In this document: in pieces, positions 51,161 to 62,277 of the stretch | Layout of the letters: each line of letters begins with the position of its first letter | Numbering within the stretch: position 1 is the stretch's first letter | Source: Bosea sp. F3-2 | GTDB taxonomy: Bacteria > Pseudomonadota > Alphaproteobacteria > Rhizobiales > Beijerinckiaceae | Assembly (NCBI RefSeq): GCF_008253865.1 | Contig: NZ_CP042331.1 | Coordinates: 1,116,001 to 1,180,000, forward strand | DNA: 64,000 bases | Direction of reading: 5' to 3' | Notes under the pieces: generated by a model | The model's database searches: none | Seen by the model: the letters and a program-made list of their open reading frames with translations, nothing else | What the model was told of the DNA's origin: nothing | Program-made: the position numbers and the translations under genes

Positions 51161-52018
51161 TCAGCCCTGCTGCATCGGGTAATCGCCCGCGTTGAGCACG
51201 AAGCCGGGCTTGGAGGAGAAATCGACGCGCGGCGGGCCGAAGATGTCGACCAGCCAGGTCACGCCCTCGCCGATATCCTGCGTCGTGTGGATGACGCCGG
51301 CCGGGATGACGAGGATCGATGGGCTCGCCTCATAGGTGACGTGCTCATCCTCCTCCCATTGGGTCAGGTCGGGACCCCAGGGATAGCGCAGGTGGTGGCG
51401 GAACGTGCCCTTCACGCCGAGCGACATCTGCTCGAAATCATCGTGCCAATGCGGGCTGAGCTTTGTGGGGTCGCGCCGCTGCTGCCAGGGCTCGAAGATG
51501 TTGATCATCAGGTTCGTCGAGCGAAACACCCGCATCTTGAGCGGGCTCGGATCGGGGCTGGCGAAATCGGCGAGGCGATAAACGCGGATGCCGAAGCCGC
51601 CAGCCGGGTCCGGCCAGGGGACGATGGGCGCCACTTCCGGGGCGCCATCGGCATAGGTCGCCGCGTTCACCGACGCCGCCAGGATGTCCTGCACCTTGCT
51701 GGAGAAGATGCGGACGATCATGCCGTCCTCGCGCATGACGATCCGGCTTTCACCGGGCGGCATAATCAGCAGCGTTTCCGACGCGACATCCCTCCCCTCT
51801 GTTCCTGCAGTCGCGGAAGCGGCTCCCGAGACGACGAAGGCCATGTATTCGTCAGGGTTGTTGGTCCGCTCCAGCACAGCTCCCGGCTTCGTCTCCGACA
51901 CCATGGCGACGAAGTTCGCGGCGCGCGTGATCCAGTGCCGGCTGCCGTCGGCGTCGATGCGCTGCGGCGGCTCGCTGAAATGCCTGGCATGCGTGGCCTT
52001 GCGGCGTGCGATGGTCAT
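51161..52018 (-). CDS. Bicupin domain protein
   Basis: A 285-residue protein with two cupin-like regions: residues about 30-110 and 175-265. The second has SPHWHDDFEQMSLGVKGTF, with the metal His residues and Glu, and IPAGVIHTTQDIGEGVTWLV. It resembles dioxygenases or isomerases, without enough motifs to name a reaction. Its start overlaps the aldolase stop (ATGA at 52015-52018), so the two genes are translationally coupled. Confidence 0.8.
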   Translation of the reverse strand: MTIARRKATHARHFSEPPQRIDADGSRHWITRAANFVAMVSETKPGAVLERTNNPDEYMAFVVSGAASATAGTEGRDVASETLLIMPPGESRIVMREDGMIVRIFSSKVQDILAASVNAATYADGAPEVAPIVPWPDPAGGFGIRVYRLADFASPDPSPLKMRVFRSTNLMINIFEPWQQRRDPTKLSPHWHDDFEQMSLGVKGTFRHHLRYPWGPDLTQWEEDEHVTYEASPSILVIPAGVIHTTQDIGEGVTWLVDIFGPPRVDFSSKPGFVLNAGDYPMQQG

Positions 52019-52815
52019 AGGCGTATCGCCTCCGGGGCGAGTGTCTTGAGGTCTGCGAGGGCCTTCGCGGCGGCCTGCCGCATGAGGCCCTGGTCGGATG
52101 CGTAGACGAAGCCGCTACCGCCGATGCCGCGCATCGCGGTCGCGTCAGCGAGGCTGCCGACGAAGAACAGGACAGGCTTGCCGACGGCGCGGGCCGCGCG
52201 CGCCACCGTTTCGGCAGCCTTGCGCACCGGCGCCGCTTCGGGAGAGGCTTCGCCCATCGCCACGGCCAGATCGCCGCGGCCGACGAACAGGGCATCAATG
52301 CCATCGACGCGCGCAATCTCCTCGACCACCGCGAGCGCTTCGGGGTCTTCGATCTGGGCGATCACCGTCGTCGCGGCGTCGGCCTGCTCGATATGCTGGG
52401 CGAGGCTGAGCCCGCCATAGCGGCCGGCGCGCGGCGAATTGGAGAAGCCCCGCGAGCCGTTGCGGTAGCGACAGGCGGCCGCGGCCTCACGCGCCCGCTC
52501 GACGCTGGTGACATGCGGCACGAGCACGCCGGTGGCGCCGCTGTCGAGCACCGAAAGGAAGTTCGATGCGGTGCCGGATGCGACCCGCACCAGCCCGGCG
52601 ATGCCGGCCGCGCGAGCCGCCACCAGCGCCTCGTCGATGGCGCGCCGGTCGAAGGGCGCATGCTCCTCGTCGATGACCACGAAGTCGAAGCCGAGATCGC
52701 CGAGGATTTCGGTGGCATGGCCGGAGGGGGTCTTGACGAAGCTGCCGCTCAGGAACTCGCCGGCGGCGAGCCGCCTGCGGAACGCGGCGGGATCGGGCTT
52801 GGTCATGGGCGACAT
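52015..52815 (-). CDS. HpcH/HpaI family aldolase
   Basis: A 266-residue class II aldolase. VKTPSGHATEILGDLGFDFV, VVIDEEHAPFDRRAIDEALV, IAQIEDPEALAVVEEIARVD (metal Glu) and DALFVGRGDLAVAMG (metal Asp) are the HpaI fingerprint. The family cleaves 4-hydroxy-2-oxo acids to pyruvate and an aldehyde in aromatic catabolism. GTG/ATG start 52815, separated from LivH by 1 bp. Suggests an aromatic or oxo-acid pathway in this operon. Confidence 0.9.
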   Translation of the reverse strand: MSPMTKPDPAAFRRRLAAGEFLSGSFVKTPSGHATEILGDLGFDFVVIDEEHAPFDRRAIDEALVAARAAGIAGLVRVASGTASNFLSVLDSGATGVLVPHVTSVERAREAAAACRYRNGSRGFSNSPRAGRYGGLSLAQHIEQADAATTVIAQIEDPEALAVVEEIARVDGIDALFVGRGDLAVAMGEASPEAAPVRKAAETVARAARAVGKPVLFFVGSLADATAMRGIGGSGFVYASDQGLMRQAAAKALADLKTLAPEAIRL

Positions 52816-52816
52816 C

Positions 52817-53692
52817 CTATTTGGCCGATCCGAGGATTCCGGACGGCCGGAAGAACAGGAAGACCAGCAGCACGGAGAGGGCCGCGGCGTTCTTGAGGCC
52901 GGAGCCGAGGGCGAAGACCGCGAGCGCCTGGGCCAGCCCCAGCGTCAGACCACCAAGGAAGGCGCCGAAGGGCCGCCCGAAACCGCCGACGATGGCCGCG
53001 ATGAAGCCGGTGATGGCGAAGGGCGTGCCGACATTGAAGGCGGTGTATTGCGTCGGCGTCACCAGGATGCCGGCGATCGCTCCCAGGCCCGCGCTCAGGC
53101 CGAAGGACAAGGCAAGCATGCGCGGCACGACGATGCCCTGCAGCGCCGCCGCGTCGCGGTTGATGGCGCAGGCCCGCATGGCGCGCCCGACCAGCGTGCG
53201 CTTGAAGAACAAGGCGAGCAGCGCGATCAGGACCAGCGAGGTGCCGAAGATCCACAGCGTCTGGTAGCCGATCGCGACGCCTGCCACCCGGATCGGCGGA
53301 TAGTCGGTGAACACCGGCAGGCTCTTCGGCTGATCGCCCCAGGCGATCAGCGTCGCGCGCTCGATCACGATCTGCACCGCGAGCGTCGCCAGGATCATCA
53401 CGAACATCGCGGCGTTGCGGTCCCAGAGCGGCCGGACCACGACGCGCTCGATCACGACGCCGATGAGGCCGACGATCAGGATCGCGATCACTGCGGCCGG
53501 CAGCAGCGGCACGTGATAGGTGCCGAGCACATAGGTCAGCATGCCGCCGAGCATCACGAAGGCGCCCTGGGCGAAGTTCACGATGCCGCTGGCGTTGTAG
53601 ATCACGCAGAAGCCGATGCCGATCAGCCCGTAGATGCAGCCGACCGACAGGCCGTTCAGGATGGTCTGACCCAGGAAGGCGAAATCAATCAT
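52817..53692 (-). CDS. livH: Branched-chain amino-acid-type ABC permease (LivH)
   Basis: A 291-residue inner-membrane protein with 8 predicted helices; ILNGLSVGCIYGLIGIGFCV, then NFAQGAFVMLGGMLTYVLGT and the ABC contact loop RAMRACAINRDAAALQGIVV are LivH-typical. It pairs with LivM. Overlaps LivG by 8 bp. In catabolic operons such systems often import aromatic acids or amides rather than amino acids. Confidence 0.9.
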   Translation of the reverse strand: MIDFAFLGQTILNGLSVGCIYGLIGIGFCVIYNASGIVNFAQGAFVMLGGMLTYVLGTYHVPLLPAAVIAILIVGLIGVVIERVVVRPLWDRNAAMFVMILATLAVQIVIERATLIAWGDQPKSLPVFTDYPPIRVAGVAIGYQTLWIFGTSLVLIALLALFFKRTLVGRAMRACAINRDAAALQGIVVPRMLALSFGLSAGLGAIAGILVTPTQYTAFNVGTPFAITGFIAAIVGGFGRPFGAFLGGLTLGLAQALAVFALGSGLKNAAALSVLLVFLFFRPSGILGSAK

Positions 53693-54458
53693 GGAGCAGC
53701 TCCACTCCGCCGAGATAAGCCTCGACGACCTGGGGGTTGGCCTGGATTTCGGAGGGTGTTCCTTCGGCGATCTTGCTGCCGAAATTGATCACAACGATGT
53801 GGTCGGCCGTGTTCATCACCAGCCGCATGTCATGCTCGATCAGGAGCACCGTGGTGCCCGTCTCCGCGATCTTGCGGATCACGCCGGCCAGACGTTCGGT
53901 CTCGTCGTGGTTGAGGCCCGCCGCCGGTTCGTCGAGGAGAAGGAGTTGAGGTTCGGCCGCCATCGCGCGGGCGATCTCGAGCAGCCGCTGCTGCCCATAG
54001 GGCAGGACAGCGGCCTTGACGCCGGCCAATCCGTCGAGGCTCACCAGCACCAGAAGCTCATGTGCCTTGCGCTCGGTCTCCGCCTCCTCACGCCGCGCCC
54101 AGCCCGGGCGCAGGAGCGCCGCCAGGATGCCGGCCTTCGTGCGGACATGGCAGCCGACCTTCACATTCTCCAGCACCGTGAGCGCCTGGAAGAGCTGCGT
54201 GAGCTGGAAGGTGCGGATCAGCCCGCGTCCGGCGATGTCCTCGGGCTCGCACCCCGTGATCAGCTCGTCGCGGAAGAAAACGCGGCCGGATGTCGGGGGA
54301 ATGAACCCCGAGATCATGTTGAACAGCGTCGTCTTGCCGGCGCCGTTCGGGCCGATGACCGCCGAGATGCCTCCCGCCGGGATCGCGAAGGAGATGTCGT
54401 TGTTGGCGACGAGGCCGCCGAAGCGCCGCGTCAGGCCTTCCACGCGCAGAATGCTCAT
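53685..54458 (-). CDS. livG: ABC transporter ATP-binding protein (LivG)
   Basis: A 257-residue ATPase: Walker A IGPNGAGKTTLFNMISG near 31-47, FQLTQLFQALTVLENVKVG, signature LPYGQQRLLEIARAM near 152-166 and Walker B LLLLDEPAAGLN. LivG-type with the long helical subdomain. Overlaps LivM by 4 bp (ATGA). Provides energy along with LivF. Confidence 0.93.
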   Translation of the reverse strand: MSILRVEGLTRRFGGLVANNDISFAIPAGGISAVIGPNGAGKTTLFNMISGFIPPTSGRVFFRDELITGCEPEDIAGRGLIRTFQLTQLFQALTVLENVKVGCHVRTKAGILAALLRPGWARREEAETERKAHELLVLVSLDGLAGVKAAVLPYGQQRLLEIARAMAAEPQLLLLDEPAAGLNHDETERLAGVIRKIAETGTTVLLIEHDMRLVMNTADHIVVINFGSKIAEGTPSEIQANPQVVEAYLGGVELLHD

Positions 54459-55433
54459 GACGCGGTCGCTCCCGCCTTGTTGGCCGGGGCCGGCTTGCCG
54501 GCGGGGCGCGGCAGGCGCAGGGCCGCGCCGAGCGAGGCGATACCGCCGGGCGCGTAGATCAGGATGACGATCAGCGCCACGCCGTAGATCAGGTCCTGAT
54601 AGTCCTTGAGCGTCCGGAACGTCTCGGGCAGCAGGCTGATGACGATGGCGCCGACGAGCGGGCCGATGGTGGTGCCGATGCCGCCGATATAGAGCATGGT
54701 GAAGGCGAGGATCACCATGTGCATGCCGACGATCTCGGGGCTGACGAAGCCGACGAAATGCACGAAGAGCGAGCCGGCGAGCGAGGCGTAGACCGCCGAG
54801 ATCACGAAGGCCGCAAGCTTGTAGCGCCGGACATTGATGCCCAGCGCCCGGGCAGCTTCCTCGGAGCCCGACAACGCGACGAGCGCCCGGCCGAAGCGCG
54901 AGTTCCGCAGCAGCCAGGAGGCGAACACGCCGAGCGCCGCGACGATGGCGAGGAAGAGGAGCTGACCGCGCTCGCTGGCGATCTCATAGGAGCCGATCCC
55001 GATCGGCGGAATCCCGGAGATGCCCATGTAGCCGTTGGTGAGCGAACGCCACTGCACGATCGCCTCGTAGACGATCAGGCCGATGGCGAGCGTCGCCATG
55101 GCCAGGTAGTGGCCCTTCAGACGCAGCGTCGGGAAGCCGACCAGGGCGGCGCAGACCACCGAACCCGCCAGACCGGCCGCGACCGCCGCGAGCGGAGGCC
55201 AGCCATAGGTCGCGGTCAGCACGGCCGAGGCATAGGCACCAATGGCGGCGAAGGCGTTCTGGCCGAACGAGGTCTGCCCGGCATAGCCCATGAAGACGTT
55301 CAGGCCGGTCACGAACACCGTGTAGATCAGGCTGAAGCCGACCACGGTGATCAGATAGCCGCCGTCATAGACCGCATAGCCGACGAGGCTGGCCGCGAGC
55401 GCCAGGAGCAGGTGCCGCAAGGCGGCGCCGAGA

Positions 55434-56152
<719 letters not shown>

Positions 56153-56156
<4 letters not shown>

Positions 56157-57289
56157 GGCAGCACCTGGGCGCGGCCGTTCACGATCGTCCCGATGAAGAA
56201 CGGGTTTTCCGTGATCCCCTGATGCAGCGTCTGCGAGAATTTGTAGATGCCGCCCGTCCCCTGGAAGGCGGGCACGTTTTCGGCCGCATCGCGGATCTTT
56301 GCGCCGTCGAAGCTCTGCGCCTTCTCGATCGCGGCGACCGCGAACATCAGCGCGTCCCAGCCCTTCCCGGCCCACATCGGATCGCGATCGCCATGCTTGG
56401 CCCGCCAGAGCGGCAGGAACCGGGCGATCTCCTGCTTGAGCGAACCTTCCGGCAGGCTGTCATAAACTTGAGCCGGCGAAGCGACGAAGAGGAACTGCGG
56501 ACCGAGAACTTCTCCGGCCGGCTTCCAGACCGCCAGATCGTCGATGCTGCCCATCAGCAGCGTGTCCTGCCCGAGCTGCTTGATGTTCTTGGCCGCCGTC
56601 AGGGTCGAGCCGCCGAGCCCGATCTTGATGATCGCCTTGCCGCCAGCCGAGGCGGTCTTCGAAATCTGGTTGCTGAGGTCGGCGTCGTCCTGCCGGTACT
56701 CCTCGACGGCCGGCACCTGAATTCCGAAGCCCGCCGCCTCCTTGACCGCAATGTCCTTCTGGAGATTGGCGTAGGGCGTCGGGTCATGCAGGATGCCGAC
56801 GGTCCTGATCTGGGTCTTGTCCTTGAGGTAGCCGTAGCGCTTCTCGACCTCGAAACGCGGCGGCGGCAGGAAGCTGAAGGACCACGCCACCTGCTCCGGC
56901 TGCGGCGGCAGGATCGAGCACAGCATCGCCGGGATCTTGGCCCGGGCATAGAAGGGCGCGGCCGCGAAGTTGCCGGCTGAGACGCAACCGCTGATGAACA
57001 TGCCGACCTTGTCGGAGCCGATCATCTTTCGATAGATCGTCACCGCCTCCTGCGGCTCCGACTTGTTGTCCTCGACGACGAGTTCGATCTTGCGGCCAAG
57101 CACGCCGCCCTTGCCGTTGATATGGGCCGCGGCGATTTCGAGCCCGTCGCGCCAGCCACGATCGACCGCCGCCGCATAGCCGCTCAGACCTACCGAAACG
57201 CCGATCTTGAACGGCTCCTGAGCCATGGCGGGCAATGCCGGCAGAGCCAGCGACAGAATGGACAATGCTGCGAGACGTGCAGGTTTCAT
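56153..57289 (-). CDS. ABC transporter substrate-binding protein (LivJ/K type)
   Basis: A 378-residue periplasmic binding protein. A signal peptide (residues 1-23, ALPAMAQ) precedes EPFKIGVSVGLSGYAAAVDR and AAHINGKGGVLGRKIELVVE, the usual first lobe; IEKAQSFDGAKIRDAAENVP ends the second. First gene of the operon, divergent from IclR. Similar proteins bind aromatic acids or amides as often as amino acids; ligand is unknown. Confidence 0.92.
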
Positions 57290-57313
57290 GCGGCGTTCCC
57301 TCTGATTGTTTTG

Positions 57314-57383
57314 TTCGCGACAGCGAAACTTTGTTCCACGCTAGCATCCTCGAATTTCTGATGTCAATCGAGAATCTTGCTAG
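57314..57383. promoter_or_regulatory. Probable IclR operator region
   Basis: Between the binding-protein and IclR genes: TTCGC-GACA-GCGAA at 57314-57327 and an interrupted palindrome CTAGCA (57341-57346) ... TGCTAG (57378-57383) with inner CTCGA / TCGAG. Such inverted repeats are expected for IclR binding at a divergent promoter. Confidence 0.5.
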
Positions 57384-57448
57384 AAAACGGCCTATGGCAG
57401 GCCTATCCTGCACATCCAGCGTTTCACCCTCGCGAACAGGATCAGGTC

Positions 57449-58276
57449 ATGACAGAGGCTAGCGACGGCGGCGTCCGGTCGGTTCAGGTGGCGCTCGACG
57501 TGCTGGAGACGGTGGCTTTCGCGCATGAGGAACTGGGCGTCACGCAGATCGCGGAGCGCCTCGGGCTGACGAAGGGGTCGGTGCACCGCCACCTTCTGAC
57601 CCTGGTCGATCGCGGCTATCTCAGCCAGAACGCCAAGACCGCCCGGTATTGCGTGGGGCCGAAAAGCCGGGTGCTCGCCAATGTGGCGCCCGAAATCGAT
57701 CTCAAGCAGATCGCCGAAGGGCCGATGCGCGAGCTGCGCGACAGGACAGGGCAGACCGTCGTGCTCTCGGCGCTGACACCGCGCGGCGCGCTGGTGAACC
57801 TGACACTCCCGAGCACGTCGCCGATCGAGATCGGCGTACGCTCGGGCAGCGAGCTTCCGTTCGCGACCTCGGCGCAAGGCCGTGTCCTGCTGGCCTATTC
57901 CTCCAGGCCGTTCCAGGAGCGCATCCTGGCGCAGAAGATCACGCCGCTGACGGCCAAGACGATTCACGACAGGGACGCGCTCGACGCCGAATTGTCGCGG
58001 ATCACGAAGGACGGCTACGCCTCGGCTCCGGAGGAGGTGCTGCTGGGCATCAACGCGGTCGCCGGTCCGATCTTCAACGGTGACGATGCGATCATCGGCT
58101 CGGTCGCGCTCGTTGGCTCGATCCAGTTTCTTCCAGCGACGCCCGACGAATCGACTGTGGCGGCACTGGCTGATTGCTGCGACCAGATCTCGCGGCGGGC
58201 GGGGCATCGCCGGCAGACCGACGCCAAGACCCCAGCGAAAACAAAGACAGCTCCTTCCGTTCGGCTCTCCCGTTGA
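57449..58276 (+). CDS. IclR family transcriptional regulator
   Basis: A 275-residue IclR protein: winged HTH residues 8-65 (RSVQVALDVLETVAFAHEEL, IAERLGLTKGSVHRHLLTLV) and a GAF-like sensor domain (SGSELPFATSAQGRVLLAYS), ending with a basic tail. ATG 57449 is chosen; upstream codons are not family-like. Divergent from the Liv/aldolase operon, which it most likely controls. Members often respond to aromatic acids or their products. Confidence 0.92.
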   Translation: MTEASDGGVRSVQVALDVLETVAFAHEELGVTQIAERLGLTKGSVHRHLLTLVDRGYLSQNAKTARYCVGPKSRVLANVAPEIDLKQIAEGPMRELRDRTGQTVVLSALTPRGALVNLTLPSTSPIEIGVRSGSELPFATSAQGRVLLAYSSRPFQERILAQKITPLTAKTIHDRDALDAELSRITKDGYASAPEEVLLGINAVAGPIFNGDDAIIGSVALVGSIQFLPATPDESTVAALADCCDQISRRAGHRRQTDAKTPAKTKTAPSVRLSR

Positions 58277-58572
58277 CGGCGGCGTGGCGCGCGCGGCTAG
58301 CGTCAGCTTCGCGGGAGCATCGGCGAGGCGCGGGCGGGACGCTTCGGCGGAGAGTGTGCCGCTGCACGGCGTGAAGCACCATTCGGTTGTCGCAGACTCT
58401 CGGGGTGGTTAGCGTGCTGCCACGCGGACGGTGTGGGTTGGCAGGCACCCAACCGGACCATCGCCGTCAGGATCAGGAGGGAAAGCGCATGCTGACCCAC
58501 TCCGAGCCCGTGAATATCGCCGTGCAATCGGCTCGCGCTTCCCCTGCAATCTGCCGCTCGAGGCTCGCGAAG

Positions 58573-59586
58573 ATGGATCGACTTGAGAGCATCGAGACCT
58601 TCGTCCGCGTTGCGGAAACCGGCAGCTTCGTGGAAGCAGCGCGCCAACTGCGCGTGTCCCGTTCCGTCGTAACGGACCGGGTCAAGCAGCTCGAGGATTA
58701 TGTCGGCGGCCCGCTGCTCCATCGCAGCACCCGCGCCGTGCGGCTCAGCGAGCTCGGACAGTCATTCCTGCCCCAATGCGCGGCACTGGTCAGGCAGGCG
58801 AAGGACCTGCTCGGAGAAATGCGGATCGATCCGGCAGGAACCGCCGGCACGCTGAAGATCCATGCGTTGACCGGCCTGGTGCTCGGCCGCTTCGCTTCCC
58901 TGCTCCGGGATTTCCAAAGCTCTCACCCCGAGATCCAGATGCAATTGACGGTCAGCGATGCCGTCGTCGACCCCATCAAGGCCGGTGTCGACTGCGCGCT
59001 GCAGATGTTCCAGCCGACATCCGGCGAATTCATCTCCCGGAAATTGTTCTTCGTTAGGCGTGTGTTCTGCGCCGCGCCGGGATATCTGGACGCCCATGGC
59101 ACGCCGCTGCATCCGCGCGATCTGCATCACCACCGGCTGGGCCTCTATTCCGGCTACCCGACGCGCGATCGTTGGACGTTTCACCATAACGGGCAGGCCG
59201 AGATCGTCGATCTTGCCCCGACACTGCTGACCAACAGCGTTCATCTGCTCTGCGAATACGCGCTCGAACAGGGCGGCATCGTATGCCTGCCGACCCTGCT
59301 CGCCAGCGAGCAGATCCAAGGCGGCAGACTGAAGCTGGTGCTGCCGCAGCACTCCCTGTCATCTTTCCCCCTGAACGCGGTCTACGCCGTGACCTCACGC
59401 CAAACCCTCAAGCTCAAGCTGTTCATCGATCACATCCGTTCGGCCTTCGGTGGATTGCCGCCCTGGGACGAGGTCCTGATCAATGCAGGCCTCCTGTCGG
59501 CAACGCCGCATGACGAAAGCGGCGCCACTCTCTCCGAGGATTTCCCGGCGATTGAGCGGAAACGCCGAACAATGCGCTCGGCATGA
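58573..59586 (+). CDS. LysR family transcriptional regulator
   Basis: A 337-residue LysR protein: MDRLESIETFVRVAETGSFV then EAARQLRVSRSVVTDRVKQLEDYVGG in the HTH region, a sensor domain, and a C-terminal extension of about 35 residues rich in charged residues (LSEDFPAIERKRRTMRSA). ATG 58573; the in-frame 62-codon extension upstream is not family-like. On the same strand as the aldehyde dehydrogenase gene, 187 bp apart. Confidence 0.9.
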   Translation: MDRLESIETFVRVAETGSFVEAARQLRVSRSVVTDRVKQLEDYVGGPLLHRSTRAVRLSELGQSFLPQCAALVRQAKDLLGEMRIDPAGTAGTLKIHALTGLVLGRFASLLRDFQSSHPEIQMQLTVSDAVVDPIKAGVDCALQMFQPTSGEFISRKLFFVRRVFCAAPGYLDAHGTPLHPRDLHHHRLGLYSGYPTRDRWTFHHNGQAEIVDLAPTLLTNSVHLLCEYALEQGGIVCLPTLLASEQIQGGRLKLVLPQHSLSSFPLNAVYAVTSRQTLKLKLFIDHIRSAFGGLPPWDEVLINAGLLSATPHDESGATLSEDFPAIERKRRTMRSA

Positions 59587-59773
59587 GGCAGCTACCGAAC
59601 GCTGCGTATGCGCCCTAAAGTCGGCCTGTCACCACAACACAGCTGCCCGGCGAAGCCTTCTTCGCCAATCCCGACATGACCGCCATCGAGCGGCTGTGAC
59701 GGGCGCTGTCATGTCGCGAGAGAGCCATGGGACACGGCAATCGCTCACCCATCCCGCAACCGAGCATCGCATC

Positions 59774-61282
59774 ATGAGCCTCGCCGATCTCGAAGCGAAG
59801 CTCGGGCTGACGACGCCTATTCGGCACCAGCTCTTTATCGACGGACGTTTCACCGACGCAATCTCCGGCGAAACCCTCGCGACGCTCAATCCGCACGACA
59901 ACAGCGTCATCGCGCATGTTGCGGTCGCTGGCAGGGAAGATGTGGACGCCGCCGTCGCCGCCGCCGAGCGCGCCTTCCCGGCCTGGAGCCGCATGGCGGC
60001 AGCCGAACGCGGGCGTATCCTGCTCAAACTCGCCGATCTGATCGAAGAGCACGCTGAGGATCTCGCCCGGCTGGAAACGCTCGACACCGGCCATCCGCTG
60101 CGGGACTCCAGGCGCCTCGACGTGCCGCGCACCGCTGCCTGCTTTCGCTATTTCGGCGGGATGGCCGACAAGTTCCAGGGCGAGACCATCCCGGTCGAGC
60201 CCGGCTTCCTCAACTACACCTTGCGCGAGCCGGTCGGCATCGTCGGCCAGATCGTGCCGTGGAACTTCCCGCTGATGTTCACCAGCTGGAAGATGGCGCC
60301 CGCATTGGCCGCCGGCAATTGCATCGTCATGAAGCCGGCCGAGATCACGCCGCTGACCTCGCTCAAGATCGCCGAGCTGATGGCGCAGGCCGGCCTGCCC
60401 GACGGCGTCTTCAACATGCTGCCCGGGCTGGGCAGCGTGGCGGGGCAATACATCGCCGAACACCCCGGCATCGCCAAGATCGCCTTCACCGGCAGCACCG
60501 CCACCGGCCGACGCATCGTCCAGGCCAGCAGCGGCAACCTGAAGAAGGTTCAGCTCGAGCTCGGCGGCAAGGGCCCCAACATCGTCTTCGAGGACGCGCC
60601 CCTGCAGGCGGCCGTGAACGGCAGTGCCTGGGGGATCTTCCACAATCAGGGACAGGCCTGCATCGCCGGATCACGCCTGTTGCTGCACGAGAAGATCGCC
60701 GATGCCTTCCTCGACCAGTTCCTGCCGCTGGCTCGTTCGATCCGGCTCGGGAATCCGCTGGACGAAACCACGGAGATGGGCCCGCTGACCAGCATGCAGC
60801 ATCGCGAACGCGTCCTGACCTATGCCGACACCGCGACGCAAGAGGGCGGCGAGATCCTGGCCGGCGGCAAGGCTCCGGCGGGAGTCCTCGCCGGGGGATG
60901 CTATGTCGAGCCGACCGTGGTGCGGGCGAAATCCTTCCGCGACCGCGTCGCGCAGGAAGAGGTGTTCGGCCCCTTCGTCACGGTGCTCACCTTCGCGACC
61001 GACGAGGAAGCGCTGCAGATCGCCAACGGCACCGACTACGGCCTGGGCAGCGGTCTGTGGACGCAGAATTTGAGCCGCGCCCATCGGGTCGCGCGCGATC
61101 TCCATGCCGGGATGGTCTGGGTCAACAGCTACAAGCGGGTGAACCCCGGCTCACCCTTCGGCGGCGTGGGCAAGAGCGGCTACGGCCGTGAGATGGGCTT
61201 CGACGCCATGCACGAATACACGCAGGTCAAGAGCGTTTGGGTGAACGTGGACGCCGAGATCCCACCCCATTTTCAGCGCTGA
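59774..61282 (+). CDS. NAD(P)-dependent aldehyde dehydrogenase
   Basis: A 502-residue aldehyde dehydrogenase. QLFIDGRFTDAISGETLATL, GIVGQIVPWNFPLMFTSWKM, IAFTGSTATGRRIVQ, LELGGKGPNIVFEDA (catalytic Glu) and FHNQGQACIAGSRLL (catalytic Cys near 299) are all present; FGGVGKSGYGREMG ends it. Oxidises an aldehyde to a carboxylate. ATG 59774 follows no ideal ribosome site. Next gene is a tripartite-transporter binding protein 23 bp away, so the two form an operon. Confidence 0.94.
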   Translation: MSLADLEAKLGLTTPIRHQLFIDGRFTDAISGETLATLNPHDNSVIAHVAVAGREDVDAAVAAAERAFPAWSRMAAAERGRILLKLADLIEEHAEDLARLETLDTGHPLRDSRRLDVPRTAACFRYFGGMADKFQGETIPVEPGFLNYTLREPVGIVGQIVPWNFPLMFTSWKMAPALAAGNCIVMKPAEITPLTSLKIAELMAQAGLPDGVFNMLPGLGSVAGQYIAEHPGIAKIAFTGSTATGRRIVQASSGNLKKVQLELGGKGPNIVFEDAPLQAAVNGSAWGIFHNQGQACIAGSRLLLHEKIADAFLDQFLPLARSIRLGNPLDETTEMGPLTSMQHRERVLTYADTATQEGGEILAGGKAPAGVLAGGCYVEPTVVRAKSFRDRVAQEEVFGPFVTVLTFATDEEALQIANGTDYGLGSGLWTQNLSRAHRVARDLHAGMVWVNSYKRVNPGSPFGGVGKSGYGREMGFDAMHEYTQVKSVWVNVDAEIPPHFQR

Positions 61283-61305
61283 AACACCAGGGAGGAAACA
61301 ACCCC

Positions 61306-62277
61306 ATGATCCGTAAGGCCATCAGGCTGGCTGCCGCCGGCGCCGTGTTGATGATGCTGCCTGCGCTCGCGCAGGCGCAGAGCTGGCCGAGCAAGCCGAT
61401 CCGCCTGATCGTCGCCTTCCCCGCGGGAGGCCTGGTCGACACCGTCGCGCGCCAATTGCAGCCCGCTTTGCAGCAGGCGCTCGGGCAGCCCGTCGTCATC
61501 GATAACCGCGGCGGCGCCGGCGGCACGATCGGATCGGCCGAGGTCGCGCGCTCCGAGCCGGACGGACACACGCTGCTGATGATCTTCGACAGCTATGCGA
61601 CCTACCCGCTGGTCTATCCGAAGCTGAGCTTCGACTCGTTGAAGGATCTGAAGCCCGTCACGCAGATCGCCAGCAATCCGCTGGTCCTGGTGGTCAATCC
61701 GCGCGTACCGGCCAACGACCTGAAGTCGTTCGTCGAGCTGCTCAAGGCGCAGCCGGAACGGTTCAATTACGCCTCTGTTGGCGTCGGCTCCAGCAACCAC
61801 CTGACTGCGGAGCTATTTCAGGAGGTCACCGGCTCGACCATAACTCACGTTCCCTATCGAGGCGGCGGCCCTGCTCAGCAGGATCTGGTCGGCGGCCAGG
61901 TTCAGATGATGTTCCTGTCGGCCTCGCTGGCCCATCCGCATGTCAAGGCCGGCGCCCTGCGCGCCCTGGCCCAAACCGGAGTGGAACGGGTTTCCGCCTA
62001 TGCCGACACCCCGACCGTGGCGGAAAGCGGCTATCCGGATTTCACCGTCAACTCCTGGGTCGGCCTGCTCGCGCCGGCCGGCACGCCGCAGCCGATCGTC
62101 GAGCGGCTGCACGCGGAAATCCGCAGGATCGTGATGGAACCGGCCCTTTCGGCACGGCTTCAGGAACAGGGCCTCACCGGTGTCGCGAGTACGCCGGACC
62201 AGTTCGCCAAGACGCTCAGGGCGGAACAGGACAAGTGGGTGCGCCTCGTGAACCAGCGCAAGTTGAAACTTGAGTGA
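61306..62277 (+). CDS. Bug-family tripartite tricarboxylate transporter substrate-binding protein
   Basis: A 323-residue periplasmic protein. A signal peptide (residues 1-24, ALAQAQ) precedes WPSKPIRLIVAFPAGGLVDTVAR; the IDNRGGAGGTIGSAEVARS and VGVGSSNHLTAELFQEVTGS segments identify the Bug family. ATG 61306 has GGGAGGAAACAACCC. No tctA/tctB permease genes are nearby, as is common for orphan Bug proteins. It binds a small carboxylate. Confidence 0.92.
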   Translation: MIRKAIRLAAAGAVLMMLPALAQAQSWPSKPIRLIVAFPAGGLVDTVARQLQPALQQALGQPVVIDNRGGAGGTIGSAEVARSEPDGHTLLMIFDSYATYPLVYPKLSFDSLKDLKPVTQIASNPLVLVVNPRVPANDLKSFVELLKAQPERFNYASVGVGSSNHLTAELFQEVTGSTITHVPYRGGGPAQQDLVGGQVQMMFLSASLAHPHVKAGALRALAQTGVERVSAYADTPTVAESGYPDFTVNSWVGLLAPAGTPQPIVERLHAEIRRIVMEPALSARLQEQGLTGVASTPDQFAKTLRAEQDKWVRLVNQRKLKLE

